Positions 35,307 through 47,560 of a stretch of DNA of 64,000 nucleotides are shown here, piece by piece; the first letter of the stretch is position 1; every line of letters starts with the position of its first letter. A program made the position numbers and the translations under genes. A model generated the notes under the pieces. It searched no databases, had not been told where the DNA came from, and saw nothing but the letters and a program-made list of their open reading frames with translations. The stretch lies in the NCBI GenBank assembly GCA_933228675.1, contig OW121743.1, forward strand, positions 98,023,998-98,087,997, in the 5' to 3' direction. Origin of the DNA: Stomorhina lunata. Taxonomy: Eukaryota; Arthropoda; Insecta; Diptera; Rhiniidae.

Positions 35307-37049
35307 TTTTATTTTATCTGTTCGAGTTACATAAATGTCTGAAAGAAAAACAAAAAATGTATAAACATCCGCAAGCAGATTTTTGCTTTTGCCCTTCACC
35401 AATAACTAGCAGAACAGAAAACAAGTTTCATGGCACTAAGATCACATGTTCAATAATAAGCAAAATGTAAAAATTTAAAAGCAATTTATTAATATTTATA
35501 CTTAACTTTTTTTTCAAAATATTAAATAAAACAACAGCAAAAACTTCAGTTAACTTAACAGAAAAATGTGCATGATTGGTTTTTCAGCCTGAGTAGCCAA
35601 ACATATAAATTTAAGCACAGACACATATAAATGATCAAGACCGACCCAGGAGTTCGATCATTCAATAAACGTAAAAGCCAATCTATAAAAATTGCATGTA
35701 CAAATAAATGCATCAGTTTTTTTTTTCTTTCTTTAAATTTAAACATATCATCATTAACTGACTGAGAAGATACAGGTCTCATGTCTGGGCATCTTCATCT
35801 TCAAGTATATATAACTTTTTTGTTTTTTACTTTGATTGTTTGTAAATTTAAAATGTAATGGATGCAAATTACATAGTAAGTATTACATTTTATATTTAGT
35901 ATTTAAAGTGATTCAGTCTCTGTAAGTGTTTTTCTGTGTATATAGTGCAATAACATATGATGGGCAATTTAAAGCAACTGCATTCAGTTGCATATTCTCC
36001 ATTAATAGCCGGTTTAAGTTTTTGCACAAAAAGGAAGGAATAACTTTTTAAGCACAACAAGAAATGTAGCATCATCAGCAACAACAGAAACAACAACAAA
36101 TGCAAGTAAACGTTTATTTCAAGGACGTTGTTGTATAATTAATCCTGTTGCAAATGCAACAACTGGAGGTCAGCCGCATTTCAAAGTTTGTTAAAGAAAG
36201 AAAACTGGTTCGCATCGCATCGCAACCAGCAAATTTTACTCTCAATTTCAGTTTCATTTGTAGCTGCTTCTGTATCCGTTCGTTCGTCCGTCCTTCCTTC
36301 CATCCATCCAACTGACTGTATATAGATTGTATTAAACCCGTCTTGTCTTTTGGGTTACGCAATACGTGTATCTACTGGCTGCTGCTGATGAAATGGAAAT
36401 TAATGGAAATCAAAAACCATAGAAGAAACAAGTTCTTTACTATTTTTTTTGCATTAAATTTAATATTTTAAATAATTGTATATTCGTTTTAATATATATT
36501 TATTTGTATCTACTTTATGATAATTTTTGGTTTTGTCTTAAAGCAGCGTGTAAATTCTTGGTTCGTTAACTACTTATAACCAGATTTTGTTTTTAAGGTT
36601 TGGCTTTAATTCTTGGTAAGTCGTATGTACATGGATGACAAATCTGGAAAAAACCTACGACATTTTGTTAAGCATAAGTCGTTGTCTTAATGTGATGTCA
36701 TTTAAAGAAGGCAAATGAGAAATTACAAAATAATTGATAATGTTTTAATGTTTTATTACATCGGGTTCTTTAGGGAGTTATAATTGGAATTCGAATTGAT
36801 TAACTAGCACATCTCTAAGATGATCATTTGATCGAAAACTGCTCGAGTCTAACAATTCGTCAGACACGACTCTTTATTCGTAATAATTGGTGTTTCCTTG
36901 CTCTATATCATCGGTTAATAATGAAGAAATCTTTGTACTTGATCCATAAATTACAAAAATATAATAATTCAAATCAAACATTCATGGATTAAAATAGTGG
37001 TTGTTGTCTTTGATATTTCAATGCTTTCATTTATCGCCAAAACTTGTTT
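35307..37049. other. Unique sequence, locally less AT-rich; no gene recognised
   Basis: 35.3-37.05 kb has more complex sequence, including CAACAACAG-rich parts near 36075-36100 and GCATCGCATCGCAACC near 36212. Frames up to 82 codons have no recognisable protein features. It could be conserved non-coding or untranslated exon sequence. Confidence 0.35.
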
Positions 37050-37050
37050 T

Positions 37051-37816
37051 TACACCCTTCACCATCATAGGTTGAAAGGGTATTATAAGTTTGTGCTGAT
37101 GTATGTAACGCATTGAAATATGTGTCTTAGACCCACCATTTAGTATACCAATAGACTTAGAGAATCACTTTCTGAGTAAATTTTGCGATGTCAGTCCGTC
37201 CGTCCGTCTGGCTGGACGACCGGCTGGACCCCCATGTAAACCATATAATCAAAGTACAGGTCGTAATTCTTAAAATAATTTGATGAAATTTGGCATAGAT
37301 ATTTTTTTTTGATAGTGGGACCATGGCTATTGAAATTCGTCAAAATCGGTCTATTATTTATAATACATCCCACTTCTCGGAATTGATATTTTGTCCAAAA
37401 AATATTAATATTTTTTCATCAAATTAAACAAATTCTGCTCATGTAAACCAAAATGACTGTAGCGAATGGCTGGCCATGTAAACCATATAATCAAAGTACA
37501 GGTCGTAATTCTTAAAATAATTTGATGAAATTATTTTTAGATAATTTTTTTGATAGTGGAACCATGGCTATTGAAATTCGTCAAAGTCGGTCTATTATTT
37601 TTAATACATCCCACTTCTCGGAATTGATATTTTGTCCACAAATATTAATATTTTTTGATCAAATTAAACAAATTGAAGGAAACAGCTATAAGTCTTAGGT
37701 CTTGAGAAAATGTTTGTATGATGACAAAATTTAGCAAAAAAGAACACCTTTCACCTTAATATTGAGGGGTATCGTATGGTCGGGTTTAACCGACTTTATC
37801 ACTTTCTTACTTGTTT
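37051..37816 (+). mobile_element. INE-like element with internal duplication
   Basis: From TACACCCTTCACCATCATAG to CACTTTCTTACTTGTT. The segment beginning CCATGTAAACCATATAATC occurs twice in tandem, at about 37230-37440 and 37470-37680, so this copy has an internal duplication of about 240 bp. Confidence 0.8.
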
Positions 37817-39080
37817 TTATTGGATCCTATATCCACAGTAGAGTATATACCTAATCTTTTAATTTGGAACATAATTTTACAACGTAAAGTACTTTTAATA
37901 CCTAGACTTTAGTTTCAAATTATGTTTTTTGTCTTGGATATATGGTTGTTGTCTTTGATATATGGTTTTTGTCTTGGATATAATATATTGCTCCAAAAAG
38001 AGGTTTACTGTTTTCTATATTGACAGATAATTAGGTAGTAATCTTCATAATTGAACCGTAAATTGCCAAGATAAAGTACTTTAAATCCAAATGCTGCATA
38101 TTAAAAATATGGTTGTTGTCTTAGGTAAAAAAATAATTGTATATCTCGCCAACTTATAGACTTATGTATTTAAATTATTTTTAACTAATTTTTTAAAAAC
38201 AGAAAAGGGAAAACAATTACTTAAATACTTTAAAAGAATAGGGTAATAATATTATTGAAACTTGATTGTGGCAAATAACCAAGTTAGGTAGAAAATATTG
38301 ATATTGATTCGTAACTTGCCAACATAAATTACTTTGATTGTGTAATTAAGGTTTTTGTCTTAGATATAATTGGTTGTTTTATATCACGAAAAACCATAAG
38401 CCGATTTCTTAGGTTGAGCTATTACCAGATGGATGATAAAAGCTGTTTTTCTAGAATGAACAATATATTGTCGGATTAATATACAAAGCTACTTGCTAAC
38501 TTACTTTTAGAAAATTTTACAAAAAAAGTTTTTTTTCAAAAAGCATAACATATCACATCATATTTAGCCTGGGTTTGAGTCCCGGTCACGGTAACATCAA
38601 TTTCATTAAATATTAATTTCTATAAAAGTGATAAATTTCCGAAGCATCCTCTATCGGCGGTAAGAATACATCAATAACACGCCGCCGATGTAAAATAAAT
38701 AAAATTGGATATATAATAAAAGCTTAAACAATGCGTCTAAATAACAACCAATGAATCAACTTTGATGTTCTAAAATTAAATGAATCGTCTGTTACATTCC
38801 TACTATCCCCTATCCAAGGAAAAAGGTATTTGCCTGAGTGTTCCTTCTCTAAAAAAATGTATTTGTTTTTTTTTTTTACAAAAATTTTCTATCAGACCTA
38901 TTTTTCTTATCAAACCTTTTTACACAAATTGAAGAAAAACTCCAAGCTGGTCTACTTCACGGCTTTAAAATCAGGTTCTCAGACGACGATATATTTTGAA
39001 AGGTGTCCTCCAATTTTCATAAAAAAACTAAATTATTTTCAAAAAATAAACAAAATTTTCGGGATAGTAAACATTAAATT
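37817..39080. other. Unique and low-level repetitive sequence; no gene recognised
   Basis: TTTTTGTCTTGGATATATGG-like phrases recur near 37925-37985 and 38105-38130. GGGTTTGAGTCCCGG at 38571-38585 resembles a polymerase III B box with one mismatch, followed by sequence that might be a SINE tail; no A box was found. The 95-codon frame at 38830-39117 overlaps the following MITE and is not supported. Confidence 0.35.
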
Positions 39081-39295
39081 CAAAGAAAAATTATTCGCAT
39101 TTTATCCCAGTCTATAACATTTATTTATTAGACAATTTATTGACAAAAGCCAAACAATGCCAATTGTGGGAGTCAATTCCTCGACGTCAGGAGGAGCATC
39201 CCTACTGATGAGTAATAGGTTATCCCCACAAACATTATATTAATAAATAAATGCTATAGACTGGGATTAAGTACGAATAATTTTTCTTTGGAAAT
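39081..39295. mobile_element. Small foldback MITE
   Basis: About 215 bp with terminal inverted repeats of about 50 bp: left CAAAGAAAAATTATTCGCAT followed by TTTATCCCAGTCTATAACAT, right the reverse complement of the same with few changes. The interior includes GACAAAAGCCAAAC and CCCCACAAACATT, also present in the larger foldback at 57141-57657, so both belong to one family. Confidence 0.8.
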
Positions 39296-40178
39296 TTTTT
39301 TTTTTTCAAAATATCCAATAGAGAGAGATGTCTCTAGCTGCGGCAAGTCAGGAAACTCTAGCGGCAAGATTTTGAACTTTGCTAACAAAATTGCGTTTCT
39401 ATAAATGTTCATATCTATTCAACACCAGATGGCGCTTTGTAAAAGTCCTTTAATGAACTTAAAAACATTATTGAGATGTAAGGAGCGTTCAAAAGGTCAA
39501 TGCGGATTTAGTCTAACGTTAGACCTCTATCTTGTTCTATTGGATCGAGTTCAAAAATTAATAAAACTGTGCAACAATAAACACTACAGCAGAGTACCAA
39601 ATTACAGCTGACATTAACTCTTTATCACAGGTAAAGGGAAGTATCTTTGTCAATTTATATCAAATGAAAGCTAGATCAGTCGATCGAACAGTTTTCGAGA
39701 TTACGATATTTTTGTGGAAAAACCCCAGTAACAAATTTACCTTTTTTAGTGGTTCTTTAATTGGTTAACGATGAAAGCATAGTAGGTCTTTTATAACAGA
39801 GATTTAAATGTGTTTATCTTCCAAACCAAAAGATTTTGTCACATTAAAGAGCTTTTTAGTGAAAGAGCTTCTGCAAACCTTAACTCCCAAATGGAGCATA
39901 GGTTCTCAAAGCACAACTTAATAAGATTTTATCCAAATTTGTTACAAAAAGCTCTTTAAAAACTTGAAATGCAATTCATTTTTGTCCATTTTAGAAAAAC
40001 GAATAGGCTTTTATGCATAAATATTGATGTATAGTTATTTAATTGATTCACAATCAAAGCAAAATACTTGACTTGTATATTTGTCAAAGATCATGACTTG
40101 TAAATTACTTGACTTGTATATTTGTCAAAGATCATGACAATAGTTCAATTATGAGGCATTTAATGTAACTCCCAGTAA
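39296..40178. other. Unique sequence; no gene recognised
   Basis: A direct repeat with GACTTGTATATTTGTCAAAG lies near 40070 and 40105. Nothing else identified. Confidence 0.35.
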
Positions 40179-40190
40179 AACTAATTTGTA

Positions 40191-40286
40191 TATATATATA
40201 TAATTCCCCGACAACATTCCAATTGGAACAAGGGGTACTTCTCTCAGATAATGAGTTGCATCTGATTCTATTTTTAGACTCATTGA
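40191..40286 (-). mobile_element. 5'-truncated copy of the tRNA-derived SINE
   Basis: Reverse complement of the last part of the SINE at 16277-16595 (ACAACATTCCAATTGGAA, GGGGTACTTCTCTCAG), with the TATATA tail at the left. It is flanked by a perfect 12-bp direct repeat AACTAATTTGTA (40179-40190 and 40286-40297, one base overlapping the end). Truncation at the 5' end with an intact tail is what target-primed reverse transcription produces. Confidence 0.88.
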
Positions 40287-40297
40287 ACTAATTTGTA

Positions 40298-40860
40298 GAT
40301 CATTTTAATTATTGATAATCATAGTTTTGTCTTAATTTAATAAAATTCTGTACTTAAACTTAAACCACAATAAATTTGCATAAAAAATCTGTTAAATGGC
40401 TATTTTTATAATAAATTGTTATGCTTCAACATTATTTATATTGATATAATTAGCCTTTTTTTGAAACATATTTATATACTTGAATAAATATATCATGTTT
40501 TAAATATGTATCATTAAGTTGTTATTCATGAGCTGTAATAAATCCTTTTGCTTGGTATTCTAATTATTTAATTACGGAAAATTTTTAACAAAAACACATG
40601 TTAATTTTATTATGTTAATATTTAAAAAAGAAAATATTAATATAAAACATTAACGAGTGCTTAATCGATTTTGAAATTATGTATGAAAATAAGAGATTTT
40701 ATCACTCAATTAAAATTAAACGTTTTAATTGAAATCCTTAAAACTATTAACTTGAAAAAATTTTCAATTCCAGCGCTCAGTTATGAATATAATCCTTTCA
40801 ATTATACGAAATGTTTAGGTCTCATTCTAGTGCTGACCCATTCAATATTTAACATATACA
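40298..40860. other. AT-rich sequence; no gene recognised
   Basis: No repeats or supported frames. Confidence 0.3.
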
Positions 40861-40861
40861 T

Positions 40862-40970
40862 TTCATAAGCACGTGTGTGGGACTAAGCTTTGTCTTCTCC
40901 ATTATAGTTTCCGAATTAGCGTAAAAGCGGTATACTTTCTTTTTTTATGGAACTTTTCGATTGGACCATT
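40862..40970 (+). repeat. Single copy related to the 32.2-33.0 kb repeat
   Basis: Begins AAGCACGTGTGTGGGACTAA and includes AATTAGCGTAAAAGCGGTAT and CTTTTTTTATGG, as in the tandem units at 32205-33000. It ends where the C-type satellite starts. Confidence 0.7.
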
Positions 40971-43245
40971 TTGCTATAGAAAAAAAAGATAATTTTTCTA
41001 TAGAAAAAAATTTCATCAAGAAAATTTTTCTATAGAAAAAATTTCATCAAGAAAATTTTTCTATAGAAAAAATTTCATGAAGAAAATTTTTCTATAGAAA
41101 AAATTTTATCAAGAAAATTTTTCTACACAAAAAATTTCATCAAGAAAATTTTTCTATACAAAAACTTTCATTAAGAAATTTTTTCTATAGAAAAAATTTC
41201 ATGAAAAAAATTTTTCTATACAAAAAATTTCATTAAGAAAATTTTTCTATAGAAAAAATTTCATGAAAAAAATTTTTCTATAGAAAAAATTTCATGAAGA
41301 AAATTTTTCTATAGAAAAAATTTCATCAAGAAAAATTTTCTATAGAAAAAAATTCATCAAGAAAAATTTTCTATGGAAAATTTCATCAAGAAAATTTGTC
41401 TATAGAAAAAATTTCATCAAGAAAATTTTTCTAAAGATAAAATTTCACAAAGAAAATTTTTCTATAGAGAAAATTTCATCAAGAAAATTTTTATATTGAA
41501 AAAACTTCATAAAGAAAAATTTTTCTATAGAAAAAATTTCACTAGGAAAATTTTTCTATAGAAAAAATTTCATTAGGAAATTTTTTTTATACAAAAAATT
41601 TCATTAGGAAAATTTTTCTATACAAAAAATTTCATTAGGAAAATTTTTCTATAAAATATTTCATTAGGAAAATTTTTCTATAGAAAAAATTTCATTAGGA
41701 AAATTTTTCTATAGAAAAAATTTCATTAGGAAAATTTTTCTATAGAAAAAATTTCATTAGGAAAATTTTTCTATAGAAAAAATTTCATTAGGAAGATTTT
41801 TCTATAGAAAAAATTTTATTAGGAAAATTTTTCTATAGAAAAAATTTCATTAGGAAAATTTTTCTATAGAAAAAATTTCATTAGCAAATTTTTCTATAGA
41901 AAAAATTTTATTAGGAAAATTTTTCTATAGAAAAAATTTCATTAGGAAAATTTTTCTATAGAAAAAATTTCATTAGGAAAATTTTTCTATAGAAAAAATT
42001 TCATTAGGAAAATTTTTCTATAGAAAAAATTTCATTAGGAAAATTTTTCTATAGAAAAAATTTCATTAGGAAAATTTTTCTATAGAAAAAATTTCATTAG
42101 GAAAATTTTTCTATAGAAAAAATTTCATTATGAAAATTTTTCTATAGAAAAAATTTCATTAGGAAAATTTTTCTATAGAAAAAATTTCATTAGGAAAATT
42201 TTTCTATAGAAAAAATTTCATTAGGAAAATTTTTCTATAGAAAAAATTTCATTAGGAAAATTTTTCTATAGAAAGAATTTCATTAGGAAAATTTTTCTAT
42301 AGAAAGAATTTCATTAGGAAAATTTTTCTATAGAAAAAATTTCATTAGGAAAATTTTTCTATAGAAAAAATTTCATTAGGAAAATTTTTCTATAGAAAAA
42401 ATTTCATTAGGAAAATTTGTCTATAGAAAAAATTTCATTAGGAAAATTTTTCTATAGAAAAAATTTCATTAGGCAAATTTTTCTATAGAAAAAATTTCAT
42501 TAGGAAAATTTTTCTATAGAAGAAATATTTTTTCTATAGAAAAAATTTCATCAAGAATATTTTTCTATAAAAAAATGTTATCAAGAAAATTTTTCTTTAG
42601 ACAAATTTTCATCAAGAAAAGTTTTTTATAGAATAAATTTCATCAAGAAAAATTTTATGTAGAAAAAATTTCATCAAGAAAATTTTTCTATAGAATGAAT
42701 TTCATCAAGAAAATTTTTGTATAGAAAAAATTTTGTCAAGAAAATTTTTCTATAGAAAAAATTTTATCAAGAAAATTTTTATATAGAAAAAATTTAATCA
42801 AGAAAATTTTTCTATAAAAAATTGATGAAATTTTTTCTATAGAAAAAATTTTATCAAGAAATTGTTTCTATTGAAAAAATTGCATCAATAAATTTTTTCT
42901 ATAGAAAAAATTTTATCAAGAATTTTTATCTAAAAAATCTCATCAAGAAAATTTTTCTATAGAAAAAATTTCATTCAGAAAATTTTTCTATAGAAAAATG
43001 ATGAAATTGTTTCTATAGAAAAAATTTCATCAAGAAATTTTTTCTATAAAAAAATCTCATCAAGAAATTTTTTCTATAAAAAAATTTTATCAAGAAATTT
43101 TTCTATAAAAAAATTTTATCAAGAATTTTTTTCCATAAAAAAATTTCATCAAGAAAATTTTTCTATGGAAAAATATCATACAGAAAATATCATACTTTCT
43201 ATAGAAAAAATTTCATCCGGAAAATTTTTGTAGACAAAAAATTTG
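40971..43245 (+). repeat. C-type satellite array (31-bp unit)
   Basis: About 2.3 kb of 31-bp units centred on the palindrome TTTTTCTATAGAAAAA, joined by CATTAGG (uniform core about 41640-42500) or CATCAAG (both margins). The core is nearly identical from unit to unit while the edges are diverged, as expected for unequal exchange. The same A/T blocks with a CTATAG hinge link it to the A and B satellites, in the A orientation. Confidence 0.95.
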
Positions 43246-44719
43246 AATATCAAATAAATACAATTTATCGGTATCCATAATTTTTTTTGTGACGCGTCAC
43301 GACGCGTCATGACGGATGATGACTGTATTGGATCAGATAAATTCTTTTGTGTTAAATCATTTTAATTTTTATATTAATGTATATATAACAAATACGTTTT
43401 TTAAATAATAAAATTTGTTTAATATCACAAAAAATATCACTAACTATAAATGTGCTAAAAATTTCCAAAAATTCAATGACCTCTTATATTTTTCAATGCC
43501 AAAAATGTTTGTATCAAATCAAGTGATAAGACAGAAGAAACGTGACTAAATTTAAAATTAAATTGACTTGAAAAGCCTTTAAAAGAATTAAAGCAAATAA
43601 AAAACACTCCAAATACGACAAATAAGGTGATATCTGGCTGCTACAAAATTTATCTCGTCAGGTAAAAAGGCCTAAAAACCACCGGCATTTTTGATGATTT
43701 TATATTTTTTTAAAAATACCCAAAATGACAATATCTCAGCTAAAGATTTTAATAATTATTATGTAATTCTTTATTACTCTTAAGAAACATAGTTATTTCA
43801 AAAGTTTTTATCATTAAATAGTTTTTTAACTTGAACACATTTTTCCTTACTAAAATAACTCAGGCTCTAACATAAATCTAGTGAAAACTATGTATTTTCT
43901 TTTATTATGTCATATAAATTAAGTAACCACAGTTATCTATAACAGCAACATTTTGCAGTAAATTTTCCTATATATAAATTGTTATCTCTTAAAATCGCTA
44001 CTACCAAATTGCCACGTTAGAGCTGCTCCTGCTGCTGCTGCAGTTATTTCTTTTAATTACCAAAGACACATAATTTAATTAGTCTCAAATAAAAGAGATT
44101 TTTAAGCCAAAACATTTAAGCCATAAAAACGTTTCATGAAAAAAGTTTAATGTTTTTTATAGCTGGGAATTAAAACTGAACAATTTGTTAGGTTTTTGTT
44201 AGTGAAAAAGTTAGTTTTCCTCATTTTTCCAATCTTTTTTTTCGCCATGAAGAAAAACAAATTACATCTCATTCGAAATTAACGAAAAACTAAAAAATTC
44301 AACACTTGAGTGCACCTGAACCATAAAAACATAAAAGATGAACGATGATTGTTTTTTTTCTGCTTCTGTTTTTGTTATAAATTTTTTTAGATTTTATAAT
44401 TTTTTGGCTTATTGTCGATGTTTCGCTTTTTTTCGGAATGAAAACTTATTTTGAAAAAATATCGTTAAACAGACTTTTGCTGTAAAAACAATAAGTTTCC
44501 AAAAATGAAAATATTTTGCTATGTTTTGGCACTTTTGCTGCCAAGATTTAAAAAATAAGAAAACATAATGAATAACGTATGATGAATAAAAACGAGGGAG
44601 TAGAGAAATGCAATTCATGGGGAAAATAATTAATAGTTTATGGCAATTTTTTAACCCTTCAAGATCTTTCATAACTATTTTTCAAACATCAAAAAAAAAA
44701 AAAAACAATAAATATTGAA
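43246..44719. other. Unique sequence; no gene recognised
   Basis: Contains GTGACGCGTCACGACGCGTC near 43290, a short GC-rich palindromic repeat, and a CTGCTGCTGCTGCAG run near 44025. No supported coding region. Confidence 0.35.
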
Positions 44720-46440
44720 GAGAAATGATTGTATCAAAATTTTTCTATAGAAAAAATTTTATTAAAATTTTTCTATAGAAAAATTTTATTAGAATTTTTC
44801 TATAAAAAAATTTTATTAGAATTTTTCTACAAAAAAAATTTATTAAAATTTTTCTATAGAAAAAATTTCATTAAAATTTTTTTATAGAAAAAATTTCACA
44901 CATTTTTCTATAGGAAAAACTACCCCAACATTTTTGTACAGAAAAAATTTCACTAAAATTTTTCTGTAGAAAATTTCATGAAAATTTTTTCATAGAAAAA
45001 ATTTCAACAAAATTTTTCTATAGAAAAAATTTCATCAATATTTTTCTATAGAAAAAATTTCATAAATTTTATTAAAATTTTTCTGAACAAAATACTTTAT
45101 TATTATCAAATTTTTCTATTACAAAATAATTTTATTAAAACTTATTATTAAAAAAAATTTATTAAAGTTTTTCAATTGAAAAAATTTTATCAAAATTTTG
45201 CTATAAAAAAAATTTTAGTAAAATTTTTCTATAGAAAAAATTTCAACAAAATTTTTCTAAAGAAAAAATTTTATAAACATTTTTCTATAGAAAAAATTTT
45301 GTGAAATTTTTCTATAGAAAAAATTCATTAAAATTTTCTACTGAAAAAATTTCATTAAGAAAATTTTTCTACTGAAAAAATTTCATTAAGAAAATTTTTC
45401 TATAGAAAAAATTTCATTGAGAAAATTTTTCTACAGAAAAAAATTCTTTAGGAAATTTTTTCTACAGAGAAAAATTTACTAGGAAAATTTTTCTGTAGAA
45501 AAAATTTCATTAAGAAAATTTTTCTATAGAAAAAATTTCATTAAGAAAATTTTTCTATAGAAAAAATTTCATTAAGAAAATTTTTCTATAGAAAAAATTT
45601 CGTTAAGAAAATTTTTCTATAGAAAAAATTTCATTAAGAAAATTTTTCTATAGAAAAAATTTCATTAAGAAAATTTTTCTATAGAAAAAATTTCATTAAG
45701 AAAATTTTTCTATAGAAAAAATTTCATTAAGAAAATTTTTCTATAGAAAAAATTTCATTAAGAAAATTTTTCTATAGAAAAAATTTCATTAAGAAAATTT
45801 TTCTATAGAAAAAATTTCATTAAGAAAATTTTTCTATAGAAAAAATTTCATTGAGAAAATTTTTCTACAGAAAAAAATTCATTAGGAAATTTTTTCTACA
45901 GAAAAAAATTTACTAGGAAAATTTTTCGATAGACAAAATTTCGTCAAGAAAATTTTTCTATAGAAAAAATTTCATCAAGAAAATGTTTCTCTAGAAAAAA
46001 TTTCATTAAGAAAATTTTTCTATAGAAAAAATTTTATTAAGAAAATTTTTCTGTAGAAAAACTTTCATTAAGAAAATTTTTCTATAGAAAAAAATTCATT
46101 GTGAAAGTTTTCCTATAGAAAAAATTTCATTAAAATTTTTCTATAGAAAAAATTTCATTAAAATTTTTCTATAGAAAAAATTTCATTCAAATTTTTCTAT
46201 ATAAAAAATTTCATTCAAATTTTCTAGAGAAAAATTTCAATAAAACTTTTCTAAAAAAAACTTGATTAAAATTTTTCTTTATAAAAACTTTCATTAAAAT
46301 TTTTTTACAGAAAAATTTTATTAAACTGTTTTCTCTAGAAAAATTTGAATTTTTTCTGTAATAAAATTTTAAAAAAATTTTTTTAATCGAAAAATTGTTC
46401 TTTTTATAGAAAAATTTTAATGAAATCTTTTCTATTGAAA
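44720..46440 (+). repeat. C-type satellite array, second block
   Basis: Same 31-bp family as 40971-43245, here with the joiner CATTAAG. A homogeneous core is at about 45480-45850, flanked by diverged units. Confidence 0.93.
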
Positions 46441-47560
46441 AATTTTAATGAAATTGATGACAAGTTTTCCATGGAAAAATGTCGTTAAAATTGTCATCAA
46501 GAAAATTTCGCTACAGAAAAATTGTCATCAAGGGAAGTTGTCAATAAGAAAATTTTTCTATAGAAAAAATTTCAGTAAGAAAATTTTTTATACATTGAGA
46601 AAATCTTTCCATAGAAAAATTTCATTAAGAAAATTTATCTACAGAAAAAATTTCAGTAAGAAATTTTTCTATAGAAAAAATTTTCTGTGGAAAAATTGTC
46701 AACAAGTAAGTTTTTCGATAGAAAAATTCAAGTAAAATTTTTTTATAGAAAAATTTTCATCAAGAAATTTTTTTTATAGAAAAATTTTAATAAGAAAATA
46801 TTTCTATAGAAAAATTGTCATCAAGAAAAATTTTCTATAGAAAAATTGTCAACAACAAAATTTTTCTACTCAAAACCTGTGAGAAAAAAACATTTTTTAT
46901 GGAAAAGTTGTCAACAAGAAAATTTTTCGGTAGAAAAATTGTCATCAAGAAAATTTTTCTATCAAAAACTATTATTACGAAATTTTATCTATCGAAAAAA
47001 TTTTACTATGAAAACTTTTCTATAGAAAAATTGTCATCACGAAAATTTTTCTATAGAAAAATTGTCATCGCGAAAATTTTTCTATAGAAAATTGTCATCA
47101 AGAAAATTTTTGTATAGAAAAATTGTCAACAACAAAATTTTTCTACTCAAAACCTGTGAGAAAAAAAAATTTTTATGGAAAAGTTTTCAACATGAAAATT
47201 TTTCGGTAGAAAAATTGTCATCAAGAAAATTTTTCGATCAAAAACTATTATTACGAAATTTTATCTATCGAAAAAATTTTACTATGAAAACTTTTCTATC
47301 GAAAAAATTTTATCAAAAAAAATTGTATATAGAATAACTGTCATTAAAAAAATGTGTCTATTGAAAAAATTCCATCGAGATCTATCATACAAAAAAATTT
47401 CTATATAAAAAAATTTTATCAAAGAAAAACTTTTATGAACAATTTTCTGCTGAAAAACATAATCGAAAGTTTCTCATTTTTTTCCTGGAGAATTCATTCA
47501 TCACTAAAATTCTTTTCTATAGAAACATTTAATCTAGAAAATTTTCCATGAGAAAATATT
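46441..47560 (+). repeat. C-type satellite, diverged third block with 277-bp duplication
   Basis: Units of the type GAAAAATTGTCATCAAGAAA. A 155-bp stretch starting CTACTCAAAACCTGTGAG is at 46866 and again at 47143, a duplication with a 277-bp offset. The long plus-strand frames rich in K, F, S and I are repeat-derived. Confidence 0.88.

Noticed and set aside
38571..38700. Possible second SINE family with a B-box-like sequence
   Set aside because: Only one box with a mismatch, no A box, tail or target duplication could be shown.
46448..47551. Consecutive open frames of 65-95 codons
   Set aside because: Produced by the C-type satellite; the similarity between the frames comes from the 277-bp duplication.
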